From positions 344,019 to 408,018 of the forward strand of contig NZ_JANHJQ010000001.1 of assembly GCF_024609785.1 (NCBI RefSeq): 64,000 nt of DNA. The letters are read 5' to 3'. This document shows, in pieces, positions 26,643-38,219 of this stretch; positions within the stretch are counted from its first letter, which is position 1; each line of letters opens with the position of its first letter. The position numbers were made by a program, and so were the translations under genes. Under the pieces are notes generated by a model, which made no database searches, was not told where the DNA came from, and saw only the letters and a program-made list of their open reading frames with translations. The DNA is from Pseudalkalibacillus decolorationis (GTDB lineage Bacteria > Bacillota > Bacilli > Bacillales > Fictibacillaceae).

Positions 26643-28397
26643 TTATAGAACGCTAGTGTTTCCGCTGTAAACAACACCTCGTGAACCATCTATCGTGATT
26701 TCCTGACCCTCTGTAAAAAGATTCGTAGCGTTGTCAACACCAACAATGACCGGCACACCTAAGCTTAGCCCTACCACTGCTGCATGACTAGTTAAGCCAC
26801 CCTCCTCGGTGATAATCGCTGAAGCCTTCTTAAGGGCAGGAATCATATCACGGTCTGTTCCAATTGTAACAAGTATATCGCCTTCTTGCACTTTAAGAAC
26901 TGCATCTTCAGCACGATTGGCAATAACAACCTTCCCAGCAACTGACTTTTGTCCGACCCCCTGTCCTTTGGCAATCACATCACCAACAACATGGACTTTC
27001 ATTAGATTGGTCGTACCTGTTTCACCAACTGGAACACCCGCGGTGATTAACACAAGATGCCCATGGTTAACAATTCCAGATTCTAATGAGGCGTTAACAG
27101 CGATATCCAAGAGTTCATCGGTTGATTTTGCTTCTTCACTAATCTGCGGTACGACACCCCATACAAGCGACATACGTCTACATACCATTTCTGAACTAGT
27201 TACCGCAATAACCGAAGCCTCTGGACGGTATTTCGAAATCATACGCGCAGTATGACCGCTCTCAGTTGGTGCAATAATCGCCGCTATATTAAGGTTGTAT
27301 GCGGTATGGGATACAGACTGGCTAATTGCATCCGTAACAGTAAGTCTACTTGATTTACTTCGTGAGTGAAGAATTTCCGCATGATTTAGAGCACTTTCTG
27401 CTTTCGTTGCAATTTTATTCATCGTCTGGACAGCTTCCACAGGATAAGATCCTGCTGCTGTTTCCCCAGAAAGCATAATCGCGTCTGTCCCATCAAAAAT
27501 CGCATTTGCTACGTCACTCGCTTCTGCTCGAGTTGGACGAGGGTTTCTCTGCATTGAGTCAAGCATTTGTGTAGCTGTAATTACCGGCTTGCCAAGATCA
27601 TTACATTTTTGGATTAATTTCTTCTGAACAAGCGGGACGTCCTCGGCTGGAATCTCCACCCCGAGATCGCCTCGAGCAACCATCAGCCCGTCAGATACTT
27701 CTAGAATCTCGTCGATGTTATCAACGCCCTCTTGATTTTCAATCTTAGGGATTATATGGATGTGATCAGCATTATGTCGTTCTAAAATTTCTCGAATCTC
27801 TAACACATCAGAAGCCCTTCGAATAAAGGAAGCCGCTATAAAATCGACGCCTTGATTGATCCCGAATTCAATATCCTTCGCGTCTTTTCCAGTTATTCCA
27901 GGAAGATTGACTGAAACATTCGGAACGTTGACACCCTTTTTATTTTTTAGAATACCACTGTTTAGAACACGTGTTACAAGCTGACTATGTTGAATCCGAA
28001 CTACCTCTAGTTCAATCAACCCGTCATCGAGTAGAATTTTCGAACCTTCTTTTACATCATGAACAAGGTCAGGGTAAGTAACTGAAATAGTTGTCTCGTC
28101 GCCCATAATTTCCTCCATAGAAACAATGAGATCCTGACCAGATTGTAAGCTTATTTCACCGTCCTTCAGTGTTCCTGTCCGAATTTCTGGACCTTTCGTA
28201 TCAAGTAAGATCGCTACAGTTTGTTTCGTTTGTTCTGCAGCCTTTCTAATGTTTGAAATCCGTGCGCCATGCTCTTCAAAATCCCCATGGGAAAAGTTCA
28301 AGCGAGCAACATTCATCCCTGAATCAATAAGTTTTGTTAACGTTTCAATCGTTTCACTTGCAGGTCCAATCGTACAAACTATTTTGGTTTTTCTCAT
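26643..28397 (-). CDS. pyk: Pyruvate kinase with C-terminal PEP-utilising domain
   Basis: Last ATP-forming step of glycolysis. I start at [15 protein letters not shown] because GAGGAGG stands six bases before this ATG. The frame also runs open upstream without a ribosome site. Catalytic signatures [20 protein letters not shown] and ATQMLDSM are present. At 584 residues it carries the extra C-terminal domain typical of bacilli ([19 protein letters not shown], a PEP synthase mobile-domain homologue). Downstream of pfkA. Confidence 0.96.
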   Translation of the reverse strand: MRKTKIVCTIGPASETIETLTKLIDSGMNVARLNFSHGDFEEHGARISNIRKAAEQTKQTVAILLDTKGPEIRTGTLKDGEISLQSGQDLIVSMEEIMGDETTISVTYPDLVHDVKEGSKILLDDGLIELEVVRIQHSQLVTRVLNSGILKNKKGVNVPNVSVNLPGITGKDAKDIEFGINQGVDFIAASFIRRASDVLEIREILERHNADHIHIIPKIENQEGVDNIDEILEVSDGLMVARGDLGVEIPAEDVPLVQKKLIQKCNDLGKPVITATQMLDSMQRNPRPTRAEASDVANAIFDGTDAIMLSGETAAGSYPVEAVQTMNKIATKAESALNHAEILHSRSKSSRLTVTDAISQSVSHTAYNLNIAAIIAPTESGHTARMISKYRPEASVIAVTSSEMVCRRMSLVWGVVPQISEEAKSTDELLDIAVNASLESGIVNHGHLVLITAGVPVGETGTTNLMKVHVVGDVIAKGQGVGQKSVAGKVVIANRAEDAVLKVQEGDILVTIGTDRDMIPALKKASAIITEEGGLTSHAAVVGLSLGVPVIVGVDNATNLFTEGQEITIDGSRGVVYSGNTSVL

Positions 28398-28421
28398 TAT
28401 TATCCTCCTCGAATTTCCCAC

Positions 28422-29381
<960 letters not shown>

Positions 29382-29465
29382 CTATCTTTCACCCCATCGT
29401 AATCGTATAGTTGTGTTCTAAAAATATCATGTTCCAAAATAGAAGACAATACACAAGCGCGCAAA

Positions 29466-29554
29466 GAAAAAAGAGGGTACTCACTAGGGAAAAAGCAACT
29501 TCACACTCTTCATACTAGAAGCAGCTTGTCTTTCCTTTAGAGTCATCCTCTTTT
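29466..29554 (-). terminator. Long multi-part terminator hairpin after accA
   Basis: About 80 bases fold into one long imperfect hairpin: AGAGG/CCTCT and ACTC/GAGT outside, GGGAAA/TTTCC next, and AAGC-CTTC with GAAG-GCTT near the tip. On the minus strand it ends in CTCTTTTTT. It begins within three bases of the accA stop. Confidence 0.7.
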
Positions 29555-29556
29555 CC

Positions 29557-30534
29557 TTAAGTAATGCTAATGGAATCGTTTTCAATTGTATATTGTCCGA
29601 CTTTTCTGTACTTATCGTATCGGTGGTCAACCAATTCCTTACTGTTCATTTTCAACAATTCTTCCAAAGAAGATTGAAGAGCCTCTTCAATAAGTGAAGC
29701 CTGTTTTTTTGGATCTTTGTGGGCTCCACCTTTCACTTCAGGAATCATCGTATCAATAATGCCCATCTCCAATAAATCAGGTGCTGTGATCTTCATAGAT
29801 TCAGCCGCTCGCTTAGCTTGTGTAGAATCCTTCCATAACAATGCAGCAGCGCCCTCAGGTGATATAACCGAGTACCACGAATTTTCAAGCATATGAACAT
29901 GGTTCCCGACACCAATCGCAAGAGCACCACCGCTTGCTCCTTCACCGATTACGACACAAATGACGGGAACCTTTAACCCTGCCATCTCTATCAAATTACG
30001 AGCAATCGCCTCACTCTGGCCACGCTCTTCTGCAGACATACCAGGATATGCACCTTTCGTATCCATCAAACAGATAATCGGTCGGTTAAACTTTTCCGCT
30101 TGTTTCATTAATCTTAGAGCTTTGCGGTATCCCTCTGGGTGTGGCATTCCGAAATTCCTACGAAGATTTTCCTTTGTATCTTTCCCACGCTGATGCCCAA
30201 TTATTGTTACGGGCAGTCCATGAAACTTGGCAATTCCACCGACAATCGCTTCATCGTCACCATATAATCGATCTCCGTGCATCTCAAGAAAGTTCGTGAA
30301 GAGTAGGTTGATATAATCTAACGTGGTTGGTCGCTCATGATGTCGTGCAATTTGAACTCGATCCCATGGAGTCATTTTCCCGTAAACCTCTTTCTCGACC
30401 TTTTCTAGGCGTTCTTCTAGTCGTTGAACTTCATCAGACAGATCAATCCCTTTTTCATCCATAAATGTCTTCAATTCAGTAATTTTGTTTCTTAATTCAA
30501 CTACTGGCCGTTCAAAATCTAATTCTCCAACCAT
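29557..30534 (-). CDS. accA: Acetyl-CoA carboxylase carboxyltransferase subunit alpha
   Basis: With AccD transfers the carboxyl group from biotin to acetyl-CoA, giving malonyl-CoA for fatty acid synthesis. The coiled N-terminus (about 10-55) and the crotonase-like core ([49 protein letters not shown]) are intact. 325 residues. The start ATG overlaps the accD stop by one base (TAATG), so the two subunits are translationally coupled in equal amounts. Confidence 0.96.
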   Translation of the reverse strand: MVGELDFERPVVELRNKITELKTFMDEKGIDLSDEVQRLEERLEKVEKEVYGKMTPWDRVQIARHHERPTTLDYINLLFTNFLEMHGDRLYGDDEAIVGGIAKFHGLPVTIIGHQRGKDTKENLRRNFGMPHPEGYRKALRLMKQAEKFNRPIICLMDTKGAYPGMSAEERGQSEAIARNLIEMAGLKVPVICVVIGEGASGGALAIGVGNHVHMLENSWYSVISPEGAAALLWKDSTQAKRAAESMKITAPDLLEMGIIDTMIPEVKGGAHKDPKKQASLIEEALQSSLEELLKMNSKELVDHRYDKYRKVGQYTIENDSISIT

Positions 30535-31391
30535 TACTCTTCACCTCCTGTCTGATGAATATCCAATATCGTTGTTAGTGTTGATGTTAGCTTTGAACGA
30601 TGGATAACACCATCCAATTGTCCATGCTTCAAAAGAAATTCAGATGTTTGAAAGTCATCTGGTAGATCCTGCCGAATGGTTTGCTCAATAATCCGTCGAC
30701 CTGCAAAACCTATGAGCGCTCGGGGTTCAGCGAAATTATAATCCCCAACCGATGCAAAGCTTGCAGAAACCCCACCCGTAGTAGGATGTGTCATAATTGA
30801 AATGAATAATAAACCCTCTTCATGATGGCGTCTAAGTGCAACACTTGTTTTAGCCATTTGCATTAAACTTAATACACCCTCTTGCATACGAGCACCACCA
30901 GAAGCAGTAAATATAAGAAATGGTTTTCTTTCTTCAGTCGCTAACTCAATTGCGCGAGTAATTTTCTCACCCACAACAGATCCCATACTCCCCATTCGGA
31001 AGTGGGCGTCCATTACTGCTAAAACAACTGGATTTCCACCAACTGAACCCTTACCAGTAACAACAGCTTCATTAATTCCTGTTTTGGTACGGTCCTTTTC
31101 GATTCGTTCAAGATAATCAGGAAAGTCGAGTGGGTTTTCTGTTTTCATTCCTTGATACAATTCCTCAAACGTATCATTGTCGACTGTGATTCCGATTCTT
31201 TCCTGTGCTGTCATTCGAAAATGATGGCCGCAGGAAATGCATACCTTCAAAGCTTTGTTTAACTCTTTTGTAGTCATGATCGCCTTACATTCTGGACATT
31301 TGGTCATGATGCCTTCTGGTACGTCCTGCTTTAATCTTTCAGAGGGTATCGTTGCATACTTACGTTTTTTTGCAAACAGGTCTTTTAACAA
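30534..31391 (-). CDS. accD: Acetyl-CoA carboxylase carboxyltransferase subunit beta
   Basis: Partner of AccA. A four-cysteine zinc ribbon near the N-terminus (CPECKAI...[10 protein letters not shown], about 32-54), then the crotonase core with [16 protein letters not shown] ([18 protein letters not shown]) and the oxyanion-hole region [17 protein letters not shown]. 285 residues. The start is TTG, with GGAGGTG seven bases upstream. Confidence 0.96.
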   Translation of the reverse strand: MLKDLFAKKRKYATIPSERLKQDVPEGIMTKCPECKAIMTTKELNKALKVCISCGHHFRMTAQERIGITVDNDTFEELYQGMKTENPLDFPDYLERIEKDRTKTGINEAVVTGKGSVGGNPVVLAVMDAHFRMGSMGSVVGEKITRAIELATEERKPFLIFTASGGARMQEGVLSLMQMAKTSVALRRHHEEGLLFISIMTHPTTGGVSASFASVGDYNFAEPRALIGFAGRRIIEQTIRQDLPDDFQTSEFLLKHGQLDGVIHRSKLTSTLTTILDIHQTGGEE

Positions 31392-31432
31392 GTTCTTGCA
31401 CCTCCATGAATCCCCTAAATAACTTTCACTAT

Positions 31433-32068
31433 TTATGTTCGGAAACGTTCAAGCTTTTCAAACTGTTCAAGCTCAATACCGTTTTTAATCATCAATAATA
31501 TCTTTTCATAGTCTGTAAGGGAATACGAATGTTCCCTTGGAAATGAAGTATAGTCATACTCAATAAGTTCAATCCATAATCGTTGTAGGAGAGAGTTGTG
31601 AGCAGCTTCCATCACTTTTTGGAAAAAATTACGATCGACTCTGCCAAAATCCTCAATTACACGTTGTTCTCTCATTTTCTGGACAGACTGCTCTAGCACA
31701 TCTAACTGGGTATCCGTCCTTCTATCAGACGCAAGGATTATCGCGTTTTTTTCAATTATGCTTCTTGTTTCTGCAAGCTCACTTTTTGCAGTGTCGTCAT
31801 TTAAGATAAAAGAAGCTAGCACCTCAACGAGTCTGTGTCTTCTCGCTTCTTTAATGTAAGTACCTTCGCCCTGTCTTGTCTCTATTAGCCCGAGAAGTTC
31901 CATGGCACGGAGAGCTTCTCGTACGGAAGATCTTCCAGCATTAAGTCTTTCCGATAGCTCACGTTCAGATGGCAATTTATCACCGGCTTGCAGCTGATCG
32001 CTCAACATGATCGACTTTAAACGTTTAAGGATTTCGATAAATACTTTTTCCCTCGGTTTTGTTGTCAT
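31433..32068 (-). CDS. GntR-family transcriptional regulator, FadR subfamily
   Basis: An N-terminal winged helix ([34 protein letters not shown], split here only for description) is followed by an all-helical FCD-type ligand domain. 211 residues from the ATG at 32066-32068, which has AGGTGG eight bases before it. Earlier GTG codons lack spacing. It sits between ytsJ and accDA on the same strand, so it probably controls malic enzyme and acetyl-CoA carboxylase, and senses a carboxylate or acyl compound. A 19-bp palindrome of the FadR type stands at the ytsJ promoter. Ligand unknown. Confidence 0.85.
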   Translation of the reverse strand: MTTKPREKVFIEILKRLKSIMLSDQLQAGDKLPSERELSERLNAGRSSVREALRAMELLGLIETRQGEGTYIKEARRHRLVEVLASFILNDDTAKSELAETRSIIEKNAIILASDRRTDTQLDVLEQSVQKMREQRVIEDFGRVDRNFFQKVMEAAHNSLLQRLWIELIEYDYTSFPREHSYSLTDYEKILLMIKNGIELEQFEKLERFRT

Positions 32069-32100
32069 GTTATCCACCACCTGCTTTACCGATTGATTGC

Positions 32101-33339
32101 CTAATCTTCATCGATGATTGCAAGCCTACGTGTTTTCTCAGATATTTCTTCAGGATCCACTTTAATTCTCGCTACCCCTGTTTCCATTGCTGCCTTCGCA
32201 ACCCCTGCAGCTACGGCTGGGGCGACTCTCGGATCAAAAGGTCCCGGGATTACGTAATCCTCTGACAAATCGTTAATATCAATTAATTCGGCAATTGCAT
32301 AGACTGCTGCCTTTTTCATTTCCTCGTTAATATGAGTGGATCTTGTATCTAGCGCACCCCGAAAGATTCCCGGAAATGCGAGCACGTTGTTTACTTGGTT
32401 AGGAAAGTCAGATCGACCTGTTCCAATTACCTTCGCCCCTGCTTCTTTGGCTTTATCTGGCATAATCTCTGGAACAGGGTTAGCCATTGCAAAAATAATG
32501 GGATTGTCATTCATACTTTGGATCATATCTGGTGTAAGTGCTCCTTCAACCGAAACACCTATGAATACATCCATTCCTTTTACAGCTTCCTCAAGCGAGC
32601 CTTCAACCTGTTGTCTATTCGTAAAGTGTGCCACTTCAGTCTTAACTCGGTTCATCCCATATGAACGCCCTTCATAAATAGCACCTTTAGAGTCACACAT
32701 AATGATATCTTTGACACCAAAACGATTTAACAGTTTTATGATGGCAATACCAGCTGAACCAGCACCGTTTACAACAACTTTTATCGATGACATCGACTTT
32801 TTTGTTACCTTTAATGCATTCACAAGGCCGGCAACCGTAACGATTGCTGTACCATGTTGATCATCATGAAAAATTGGGATATTCGTCTCTTTCTTCAACC
32901 GTTCTTCAATAACAAAACAGTTCGGTGCAGCAATATCTTCTAAGTTTACCCCACCAAATGTCGGTTCAAGTAGCTTAACCGTTTGTACGATTTGGTCTAC
33001 ATCGGTTGTACTTAAGCAAATTGGAAAAGCATCGACGCCTGCAAAACTTTTAAATAGCACCGCTTTTCCTTCCATAACTGGAAGAGCTGCCTCAGGGCCA
33101 ATATTTCCCAGGCCAAGTACAGCAGTTCCATCAGACACAACAGCAACAGTGTTCCCCTTCATCGTATATTCGTAAACTCTGTTTTTATCGTCATAAATTT
33201 CCTTGCAAGGCTCTGCTACACCTGGAGAGTATGCGAGGCTTAGATCCCGAGCGTTTCTCACGGGAACCTTTGATTTAGATTCTAGCTTACCTTGGTTTAC
33301 TCTATGCATGTGCAGTGCTTCTTCCCGAGAAACAGACAT
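32101..33339 (-). CDS. ytsJ: NADP-dependent malic enzyme
   Basis: Oxidative decarboxylation of malate to pyruvate. Signatures LSLAYSPGVAEPCKEI, the catalytic region EAALPVMEGKAVLFKSFAGVD, IFHDDQHGTAIV and the nucleotide-binding VVNGAGSAGIAI. 412 residues, the size of YtsJ, and the neighbourhood (accD, dnaE) is that of ytsJ in B. subtilis. In that species YtsJ is the main malic enzyme and makes NADPH. First gene of a probable ytsJ-gntR-accD-accA operon. Confidence 0.93.
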   Translation of the reverse strand: MSVSREEALHMHRVNQGKLESKSKVPVRNARDLSLAYSPGVAEPCKEIYDDKNRVYEYTMKGNTVAVVSDGTAVLGLGNIGPEAALPVMEGKAVLFKSFAGVDAFPICLSTTDVDQIVQTVKLLEPTFGGVNLEDIAAPNCFVIEERLKKETNIPIFHDDQHGTAIVTVAGLVNALKVTKKSMSSIKVVVNGAGSAGIAIIKLLNRFGVKDIIMCDSKGAIYEGRSYGMNRVKTEVAHFTNRQQVEGSLEEAVKGMDVFIGVSVEGALTPDMIQSMNDNPIIFAMANPVPEIMPDKAKEAGAKVIGTGRSDFPNQVNNVLAFPGIFRGALDTRSTHINEEMKKAAVYAIAELIDINDLSEDYVIPGPFDPRVAPAVAAGVAKAAMETGVARIKVDPEEISEKTRRLAIIDED

Positions 33340-33449
33340 AGGTTCATCTCCCTTATTCTTTTAGGCTTCAATTTAAGTAATGGCTATATTCGAAAAGCCT
33401 TTTTCCATTCATATGAATAAATTTGTTTGATGCTTGTCCGATACAATCC

Positions 33450-33468
33450 AAGGTGGTCTGACCACCTT
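33450..33468. promoter_or_regulatory. Perfect palindrome, candidate FadR/GntR operator
   Basis: AAGGTGGTCTGACCACCTT is a perfect 19-base palindrome around a central T. Its core TGGTCTGACCA has the TGGTnnGACCA form seen in operators of FadR-subfamily GntR proteins. It lies at about +5 to +23 of the ytsJ transcript, where a bound repressor would block transcription. Confidence 0.72.
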
Positions 33469-33479
33469 TTGACTCATTA

Positions 33480-33507
33480 ATTATAACAAACCTATACTAC
33501 GTGTAAA
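33480..33507 (-). promoter_or_regulatory. Sigma-A promoter of ytsJ
   Basis: TTTACA (33502-33507) and TATAAT (33480-33485), 16 bp apart on the minus strand, close behind the dnaE stop codon. Confidence 0.65.
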
Positions 33508-33518
33508 GAAATAATACG

Positions 33519-36500
33519 TCATTTTAAAACGACATTTTTCGGTCCAAGTAATGACTCTAACTTTATAATACAATCGGCAATCGGGTCAATACTATATTCT
33601 TTGGACAATCGGACCGTCTTACTGCTTTGCTCATAAAATAGAATAACCTCGGTGTTCCCCGGATATTGAAGTACAATCTTTTGGATATTATGCAGAGCAC
33701 CTTCATCTTGCTTCTTCGTTTCGACCTTCAAAAACAGTTTTGTCTTCTTGTTTTGACTAGGTGTTTTTAAAGTGTGAAGATTTACTGCTTTTTCAATGAT
33801 TAGTTTCAAATCATCCTTAGCATCAACGTTTCCCTCGATTAATAAAAAACTTCCCACTTCAAAACAGTCCCCATATGTTCGATACGTTTTTGGAAAAATA
33901 ATTCCTTCAATTTCTCCAGATTCATCACTCAAACTTACAAAAGCCATCCAATCCCCTTTTTTTGTTTTGATTGATTTAACCTTTGTAACAAGTGCCCCTA
34001 CTCGTAATCTATGTTGCTCATCGCTCAACCGGCTAATTAAGCTCCGATTATAATCCGATAATAATTCTTTATATTGTTCTATAGGATGTCCAGATAAATA
34101 AAAGCCAAGTGCCTCAAATTCAAACTGGAGTTTCTCCTTTTCCTGAAATGGCGGCACAGAAGCATAAATAGGTGACGCCTGTTCCATTTCATTTGGGAAT
34201 AGATCAAACTGCCCATCTTCTTCTGATTTTTGAATTTTAGCACCATGTTCAAGAGCACTATCTAATGTAGCGAGTAATTGTGCACGATTTGTTGTAAATT
34301 CATCCATGCATCCGGCAAGCACGAGTGACTCAAGGGTCCGTTTATTTATAACCTTTAATGATACACGTCTGCATAAATCAAATAAGTCCCGGTAATTACC
34401 CCTTTGCTTTCGTTCTTCAAGAATTGATTCAATTACCCGCACTCCGACATTTTTGATAACGAGCAACCCAATTCGCAACGCCCCATTATCAACCTGAAAA
34501 CCGAGTTGACTTTTATTTATTGATGGGGGCAGCACGGTCATTTCTCTTTGCCGTGCCTCACTAAGATACGCCGCTACTTTACTTTGGTTTCCAATTGAGC
34601 TAGTTAAGAGTTCAGCCATAAAATAAGTCGAGTAATTGGCCTTTAAGTAGGCAAGCTGATAGGCAATAACACTGTATGCAACCGCATGGGATCGTGGAAA
34701 TCCATAATTGGCAAATCGGACAATTAAATCATAGACCTTGTTGGATGTTTCTGAAGTATACCTCTTTTCAAGTGCACCATTGACAAAGTGTTCCCGTTGC
34801 TCGTGTAACACGTCAGCTTTTTTCTTGCTGACTGCCCTACGTAGTAGATCCGCCTCTCCAAGAGAAAAGCCCGCCATTTTCGAGGCAATTTGTAATATCT
34901 GTTCCTGGTATACGATAACCCCATAAGTTTTTTCAAGTATAGATTTGAGATCAGGATGTGGATAATGAACCATCCGGTTACCATGTTTCCCTTCGATATA
35001 AACAGGTATGTTTTCCATTGGTCCCGGTCGATACAAAGCATTTACTGCAACGATGTCTTCAAATTCAGATGGTTTTAATTTCCGAAGAACTTTGCGCATA
35101 CCATCAGATTCCAGCTGAAATATTCCGGTTGTATCCCCTTCGCTCAATAGTTTGTATGTATTTTTATCATCAAAAGGAATGTGATTCAGTTGGAGCGTTT
35201 GCCCTATATCTTCTTTAATTACATTCAATATATCTTCTATAAGTGATAAGTTACGTAATCCTAGGAAATCCATCTTCAATAACCCAATAGCTTCAAGCCC
35301 ATCCATAGTATACTGGGTTAATGCTAATTTTTCATTTCCTTCTTGTATCGGAACAACCTCTGTTAATGGGTTATCGCTAATAACAATACCTGCAGCATGA
35401 GTTGAAGCATGCCTTGGTAATCCTTCGATTGTTTTGGATATCGCCCAGAGCTCAGATGCTTCACTGGACTGCTCTATTGTCCTTTTTAAAGAAGGGGATT
35501 CCACTAAAGCCCTTTCTAGGGTAATACCAGGTCGAGAGGGGATCATTTTCGCAATGCGATCAATTAAATTCTGACCGAGATTCAAGACTCGTCCAACATC
35601 ACGAATAGCTGCCTTAGCTGCTAAGGTACCAAATGTAATAATTTGAGCAACATGGTCATGACCATATTTTTCGGCGACATATTGAATGACATCATCCCTT
35701 TTTGTATCTGGAAAATCAATATCAATGTCTGGCATCGTGACTCGTTCCGGATTTAAAAATCGTTCAAATAATAGATCATGTTCAACTGGGTCTACCTGTG
35801 TGATTTGCAACGTGTATGAAACAAGAGATCCTGCTGCTGATCCCCGTCCTGGACCTGTTAAAATTCCATTGTCACGCGCATATTTCATAAAGTCCCAGAC
35901 AATTAAAAAATAATCACTAAAGCCCATGCTGTCAATGACCCCAAGCTCATAGGATAATCGTTCCACAGTGATTTCTGACGGTTGATTACCATACCGTTCA
36001 ATAAGCCCTTGCTCACATAAGGTTCTTAGATAGGAAGAGCTTGACGTATGATCGGGAACCGGAAATCTAGGCAGGATATAGTTTCCGAACTCGATGTTCA
36101 CATTGCATTTATTCGCAATTTCCGCTGTCGCACTTAACACTGCTGGAAGTCGTGTGAAAAGCTTCTCCATTTCATCTGAGCTTTTGAAATAATACTGATT
36201 CGTTCGAAATCGTTGCTCCTCCAATTCAGTTAACATCTTGCCATGTTTAATTGCTTGCAATGCATCATAAGCTTGGGCATTTTCCTCGTTTATGTACAGG
36301 ATTTCGTTCATCGCAACAAGAGGCGTATCCCTTTCTTTTGAAAACTGAATAAGATGGAGGTTGAGTTCTTTCTCTCTTGCTAATCCATGATCTTCAATCC
36401 CTAAATAAAAGCCCTTTTTATATAAACGTCCAAAGTAGTCGTTAAATCTTATTGCCTGTTCACTTTCATTCTTACTTAGAAGCCTTTGAATAACACCATA

Positions 36501-36890
36501 CTCACCAGAGGAGATTGCTAATAAGCCATCATTTCGATTGAGCATATCTTGAACTCGAAGTAATCCATTGCTTTTTGCAATAGAGCTTAGTTCAATAAGG
36601 TTACGATATCCCTCGTTGTTTGCTGCATACAACAATAACTGATAAGGTTCATCCTTCTCCACCTCATTGTCTTCAGTTACTTGTAAGTCGACTTCAAGTC
36701 CAAGGATTGGCTTAATCCCTTTCGATAAACAAGCCTTATAAAAAGGGAGGATTCCATACATTACGTTACGATCCGTAATCGCTAATGAGCCCATGCCTAG
36801 CTGCACCGCTTTGTCAATTAACTGATCGATCCTGCAAGCACTATCAAGTAAGCTGTATTCACTGTGAACATGAAGATGTACAAAGCTCAT
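33519..36890 (-). CDS. dnaE: DNA polymerase III alpha subunit DnaE
   Basis: The error-prone second replicase of Firmicutes, which extends RNA primers before PolC takes over. I start at MSFVHLHVHSEYSLLD, with AAGGAGGTGG directly before the ATG. PHP domain (HVHSEYSLLD), palm with PDIDIDFPD aspartates, GPGRGSAAGSLVSY, fingers, helix-hairpin-helix and a C-terminal OB fold (RVGALVTKVKSIKTKKGDWM). 1123 residues. There is no separate proofreading domain. Upstream is the divergent ytrH. Confidence 0.95.
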   Translation of the reverse strand: MSFVHLHVHSEYSLLDSACRIDQLIDKAVQLGMGSLAITDRNVMYGILPFYKACLSKGIKPILGLEVDLQVTEDNEVEKDEPYQLLLYAANNEGYRNLIELSSIAKSNGLLRVQDMLNRNDGLLAISSGEYGVIQRLLSKNESEQAIRFNDYFGRLYKKGFYLGIEDHGLAREKELNLHLIQFSKERDTPLVAMNEILYINEENAQAYDALQAIKHGKMLTELEEQRFRTNQYYFKSSDEMEKLFTRLPAVLSATAEIANKCNVNIEFGNYILPRFPVPDHTSSSSYLRTLCEQGLIERYGNQPSEITVERLSYELGVIDSMGFSDYFLIVWDFMKYARDNGILTGPGRGSAAGSLVSYTLQITQVDPVEHDLLFERFLNPERVTMPDIDIDFPDTKRDDVIQYVAEKYGHDHVAQIITFGTLAAKAAIRDVGRVLNLGQNLIDRIAKMIPSRPGITLERALVESPSLKRTIEQSSEASELWAISKTIEGLPRHASTHAAGIVISDNPLTEVVPIQEGNEKLALTQYTMDGLEAIGLLKMDFLGLRNLSLIEDILNVIKEDIGQTLQLNHIPFDDKNTYKLLSEGDTTGIFQLESDGMRKVLRKLKPSEFEDIVAVNALYRPGPMENIPVYIEGKHGNRMVHYPHPDLKSILEKTYGVIVYQEQILQIASKMAGFSLGEADLLRRAVSKKKADVLHEQREHFVNGALEKRYTSETSNKVYDLIVRFANYGFPRSHAVAYSVIAYQLAYLKANYSTYFMAELLTSSIGNQSKVAAYLSEARQREMTVLPPSINKSQLGFQVDNGALRIGLLVIKNVGVRVIESILEERKQRGNYRDLFDLCRRVSLKVINKRTLESLVLAGCMDEFTTNRAQLLATLDSALEHGAKIQKSEEDGQFDLFPNEMEQASPIYASVPPFQEKEKLQFEFEALGFYLSGHPIEQYKELLSDYNRSLISRLSDEQHRLRVGALVTKVKSIKTKKGDWMAFVSLSDESGEIEGIIFPKTYRTYGDCFEVGSFLLIEGNVDAKDDLKLIIEKAVNLHTLKTPSQNKKTKLFLKVETKKQDEGALHNIQKIVLQYPGNTEVILFYEQSSKTVRLSKEYSIDPIADCIIKLESLLGPKNVVLK

Positions 36891-37060
36891 GGTCCACCTC
36901 CTTAAATGTTTTTCCAAAATCAAGTAAACACCATTTTAATATTCTAAGTTCTATTATAAACAAGTTTAACATCACAATAAATCAAGCATACTTAAGAGCG
37001 GTTGTCCATAATTATAAAACAGAGAGGTTTGGATGAGATACGGATAAGGGTGGGATTGAA

Positions 37061-37390
37061 ATGTTGGAAAGCAAATTCGTATCAACGATTATCATTTACT
37101 TTTTTGTTGCATTTGGCATAATACTCGGCGGTTGTTTGATCGGTGCCATCGGAATGATGTTAATCGGTAAACCACCCTTCTTTTCCATGCACCAATTATC
37201 AAAGAGTTTGAAAATATGGGCGATTGTAGCTGCTATTGGAGGTACATTTGATGCAATCAATCATTTTGAACGTAGCTTTCTAGGAGGCTCCTTTATCGAG
37301 GTTTTCAATCAAATCATATATATTATCGCTGCTTTACTCGGTGCAAACACTGGACAGGTCATAATTCAATGGATTACGCAGGAGGAATAG
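37061..37390 (+). CDS. ytrH: Sporulation membrane protein YtrH
   Basis: 109 residues with three membrane segments (about 8-35, 48-65, 80-102). In B. subtilis ytrHI is a mother-cell (sigma-E) operon needed for efficient sporulation. AAGGGTGGG ribosome site before the ATG. CATACTTA at 36987-36994 could be a sigma-E -10, but I found no convincing -35, so the promoter is not claimed. Only three bases separate it from ytrI. Confidence 0.9.
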   Translation: MLESKFVSTIIIYFFVAFGIILGGCLIGAIGMMLIGKPPFFSMHQLSKSLKIWAIVAAIGGTFDAINHFERSFLGGSFIEVFNQIIYIIAALLGANTGQVIIQWITQEE

Positions 37391-37393
37391 CAC

Positions 37394-37897
37394 ATGAGAA
37401 TCCCTCCCCTTCACAGACGCAAAGGTTATCAACGTTTTTTCGCTGGAATCGTGATTGGCTTTATTCTCGGTTGGTTCTTCTTCTTATTAAGCTTTGGAGG
37501 ACTTCAGGAGTTTTATTTAACGAAAATAGAAGAAAGAGATGCAAGGATTAGTGAGCTGAAGGATAAAAACGAACACTTTGAAGCTGAGTATGATGAGAAG
37601 AACAAAGAAATCAAAAAAAATCTTACTGTGCAGGAAATAGATGTTATTATTTTAAACAAAGATAAAGTCGAGTTAAAAGGTTTAACATTACTTGACCTAA
37701 AGAACAGTATTACCCAAGAACTCCATGATGTGCTCGCGAAAGATATCGAATCAGTTGCTCAAAATAGTCAATTACTCGTTAGAGCCTTAGAAAATAAAAC
37801 TTTCCTAATTGATAAGGATAAATTCGAGGTTAAAGTTGTTCAAATGCATCTTTATACAACATTACGACTAACCCTAAATGTTGAACGGGTGAAGTAA
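37394..37897 (+). CDS. ytrI: Sporulation membrane protein YtrI
   Basis: 167 residues: a short basic N-terminus, one membrane anchor (about 15-37, FFAGIVIGFILGWFFFLLSF), a coiled coil (about 45-75, rich in Glu/Lys) and a globular extracytoplasmic domain. Works with YtrH at the forespore envelope by analogy with B. subtilis; molecular role unknown. The SD GGAGGA overlaps the end of ytrH. Confidence 0.9.
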   Translation: MRIPPLHRRKGYQRFFAGIVIGFILGWFFFLLSFGGLQEFYLTKIEERDARISELKDKNEHFEAEYDEKNKEIKKNLTVQEIDVIILNKDKVELKGLTLLDLKNSITQELHDVLAKDIESVAQNSQLLVRALENKTFLIDKDKFEVKVVQMHLYTTLRLTLNVERVK

Positions 37898-38000
37898 GCT
37901 CGTTTTTTGACAATTGTGAGACATTTAGGCAGGATGATTCGCAAACAGCCAGTCCATCGTATACAATAGGAATAAAGAAGATTTGTAAAGGGGAATGTGT

Positions 38001-38183
38001 ATGATTATCAATCGAAAAGAAATGGCAAGAGTTAAGGTTGAAAAACTTCGTAATGGATACTCTGCATTCGCTGAAACGAAAGAAGTTGCTGCATTAATTA
38101 AAAAGGAAGCAGCCATCTTAAACATCGATATTGAAGAGGACGTGACAGAACTTGGTTCCTGGTTTACCCCAGTTAAGCCTTAA
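38001..38183 (+). CDS. ytzJ: Small conserved protein, YtzJ-like
   Basis: 60 residues starting MIINRKEMARVKVEKLRNGY. The ATG at 38001 is preferred over the one two codons upstream because AAGGGG lies seven bases before it. Charged, soluble-looking, without recognised domain. The position between ytrI and nrnA suggests ytzJ of B. subtilis, but the symbol is from synteny and memory. Followed by a large terminator structure. Confidence 0.65.
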   Translation: MIINRKEMARVKVEKLRNGYSAFAETKEVAALIKKEAAILNIDIEEDVTELGSWFTPVKP

Positions 38184-38219
38184 CCTTTCTATTTACAAAA
38201 CTTTCTCGGTAAAAAGTAA

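Noticed and set aside
26809..27255. 148-residue plus-strand frame opposite pyk
   Set aside because: Antisense shadow of pyruvate kinase without ribosome site or family resemblance.
36924..37060. Sigma-E promoter of ytrH
   Set aside because: CATACTTA fits a -10, but no matching -35 was found at the right distance.
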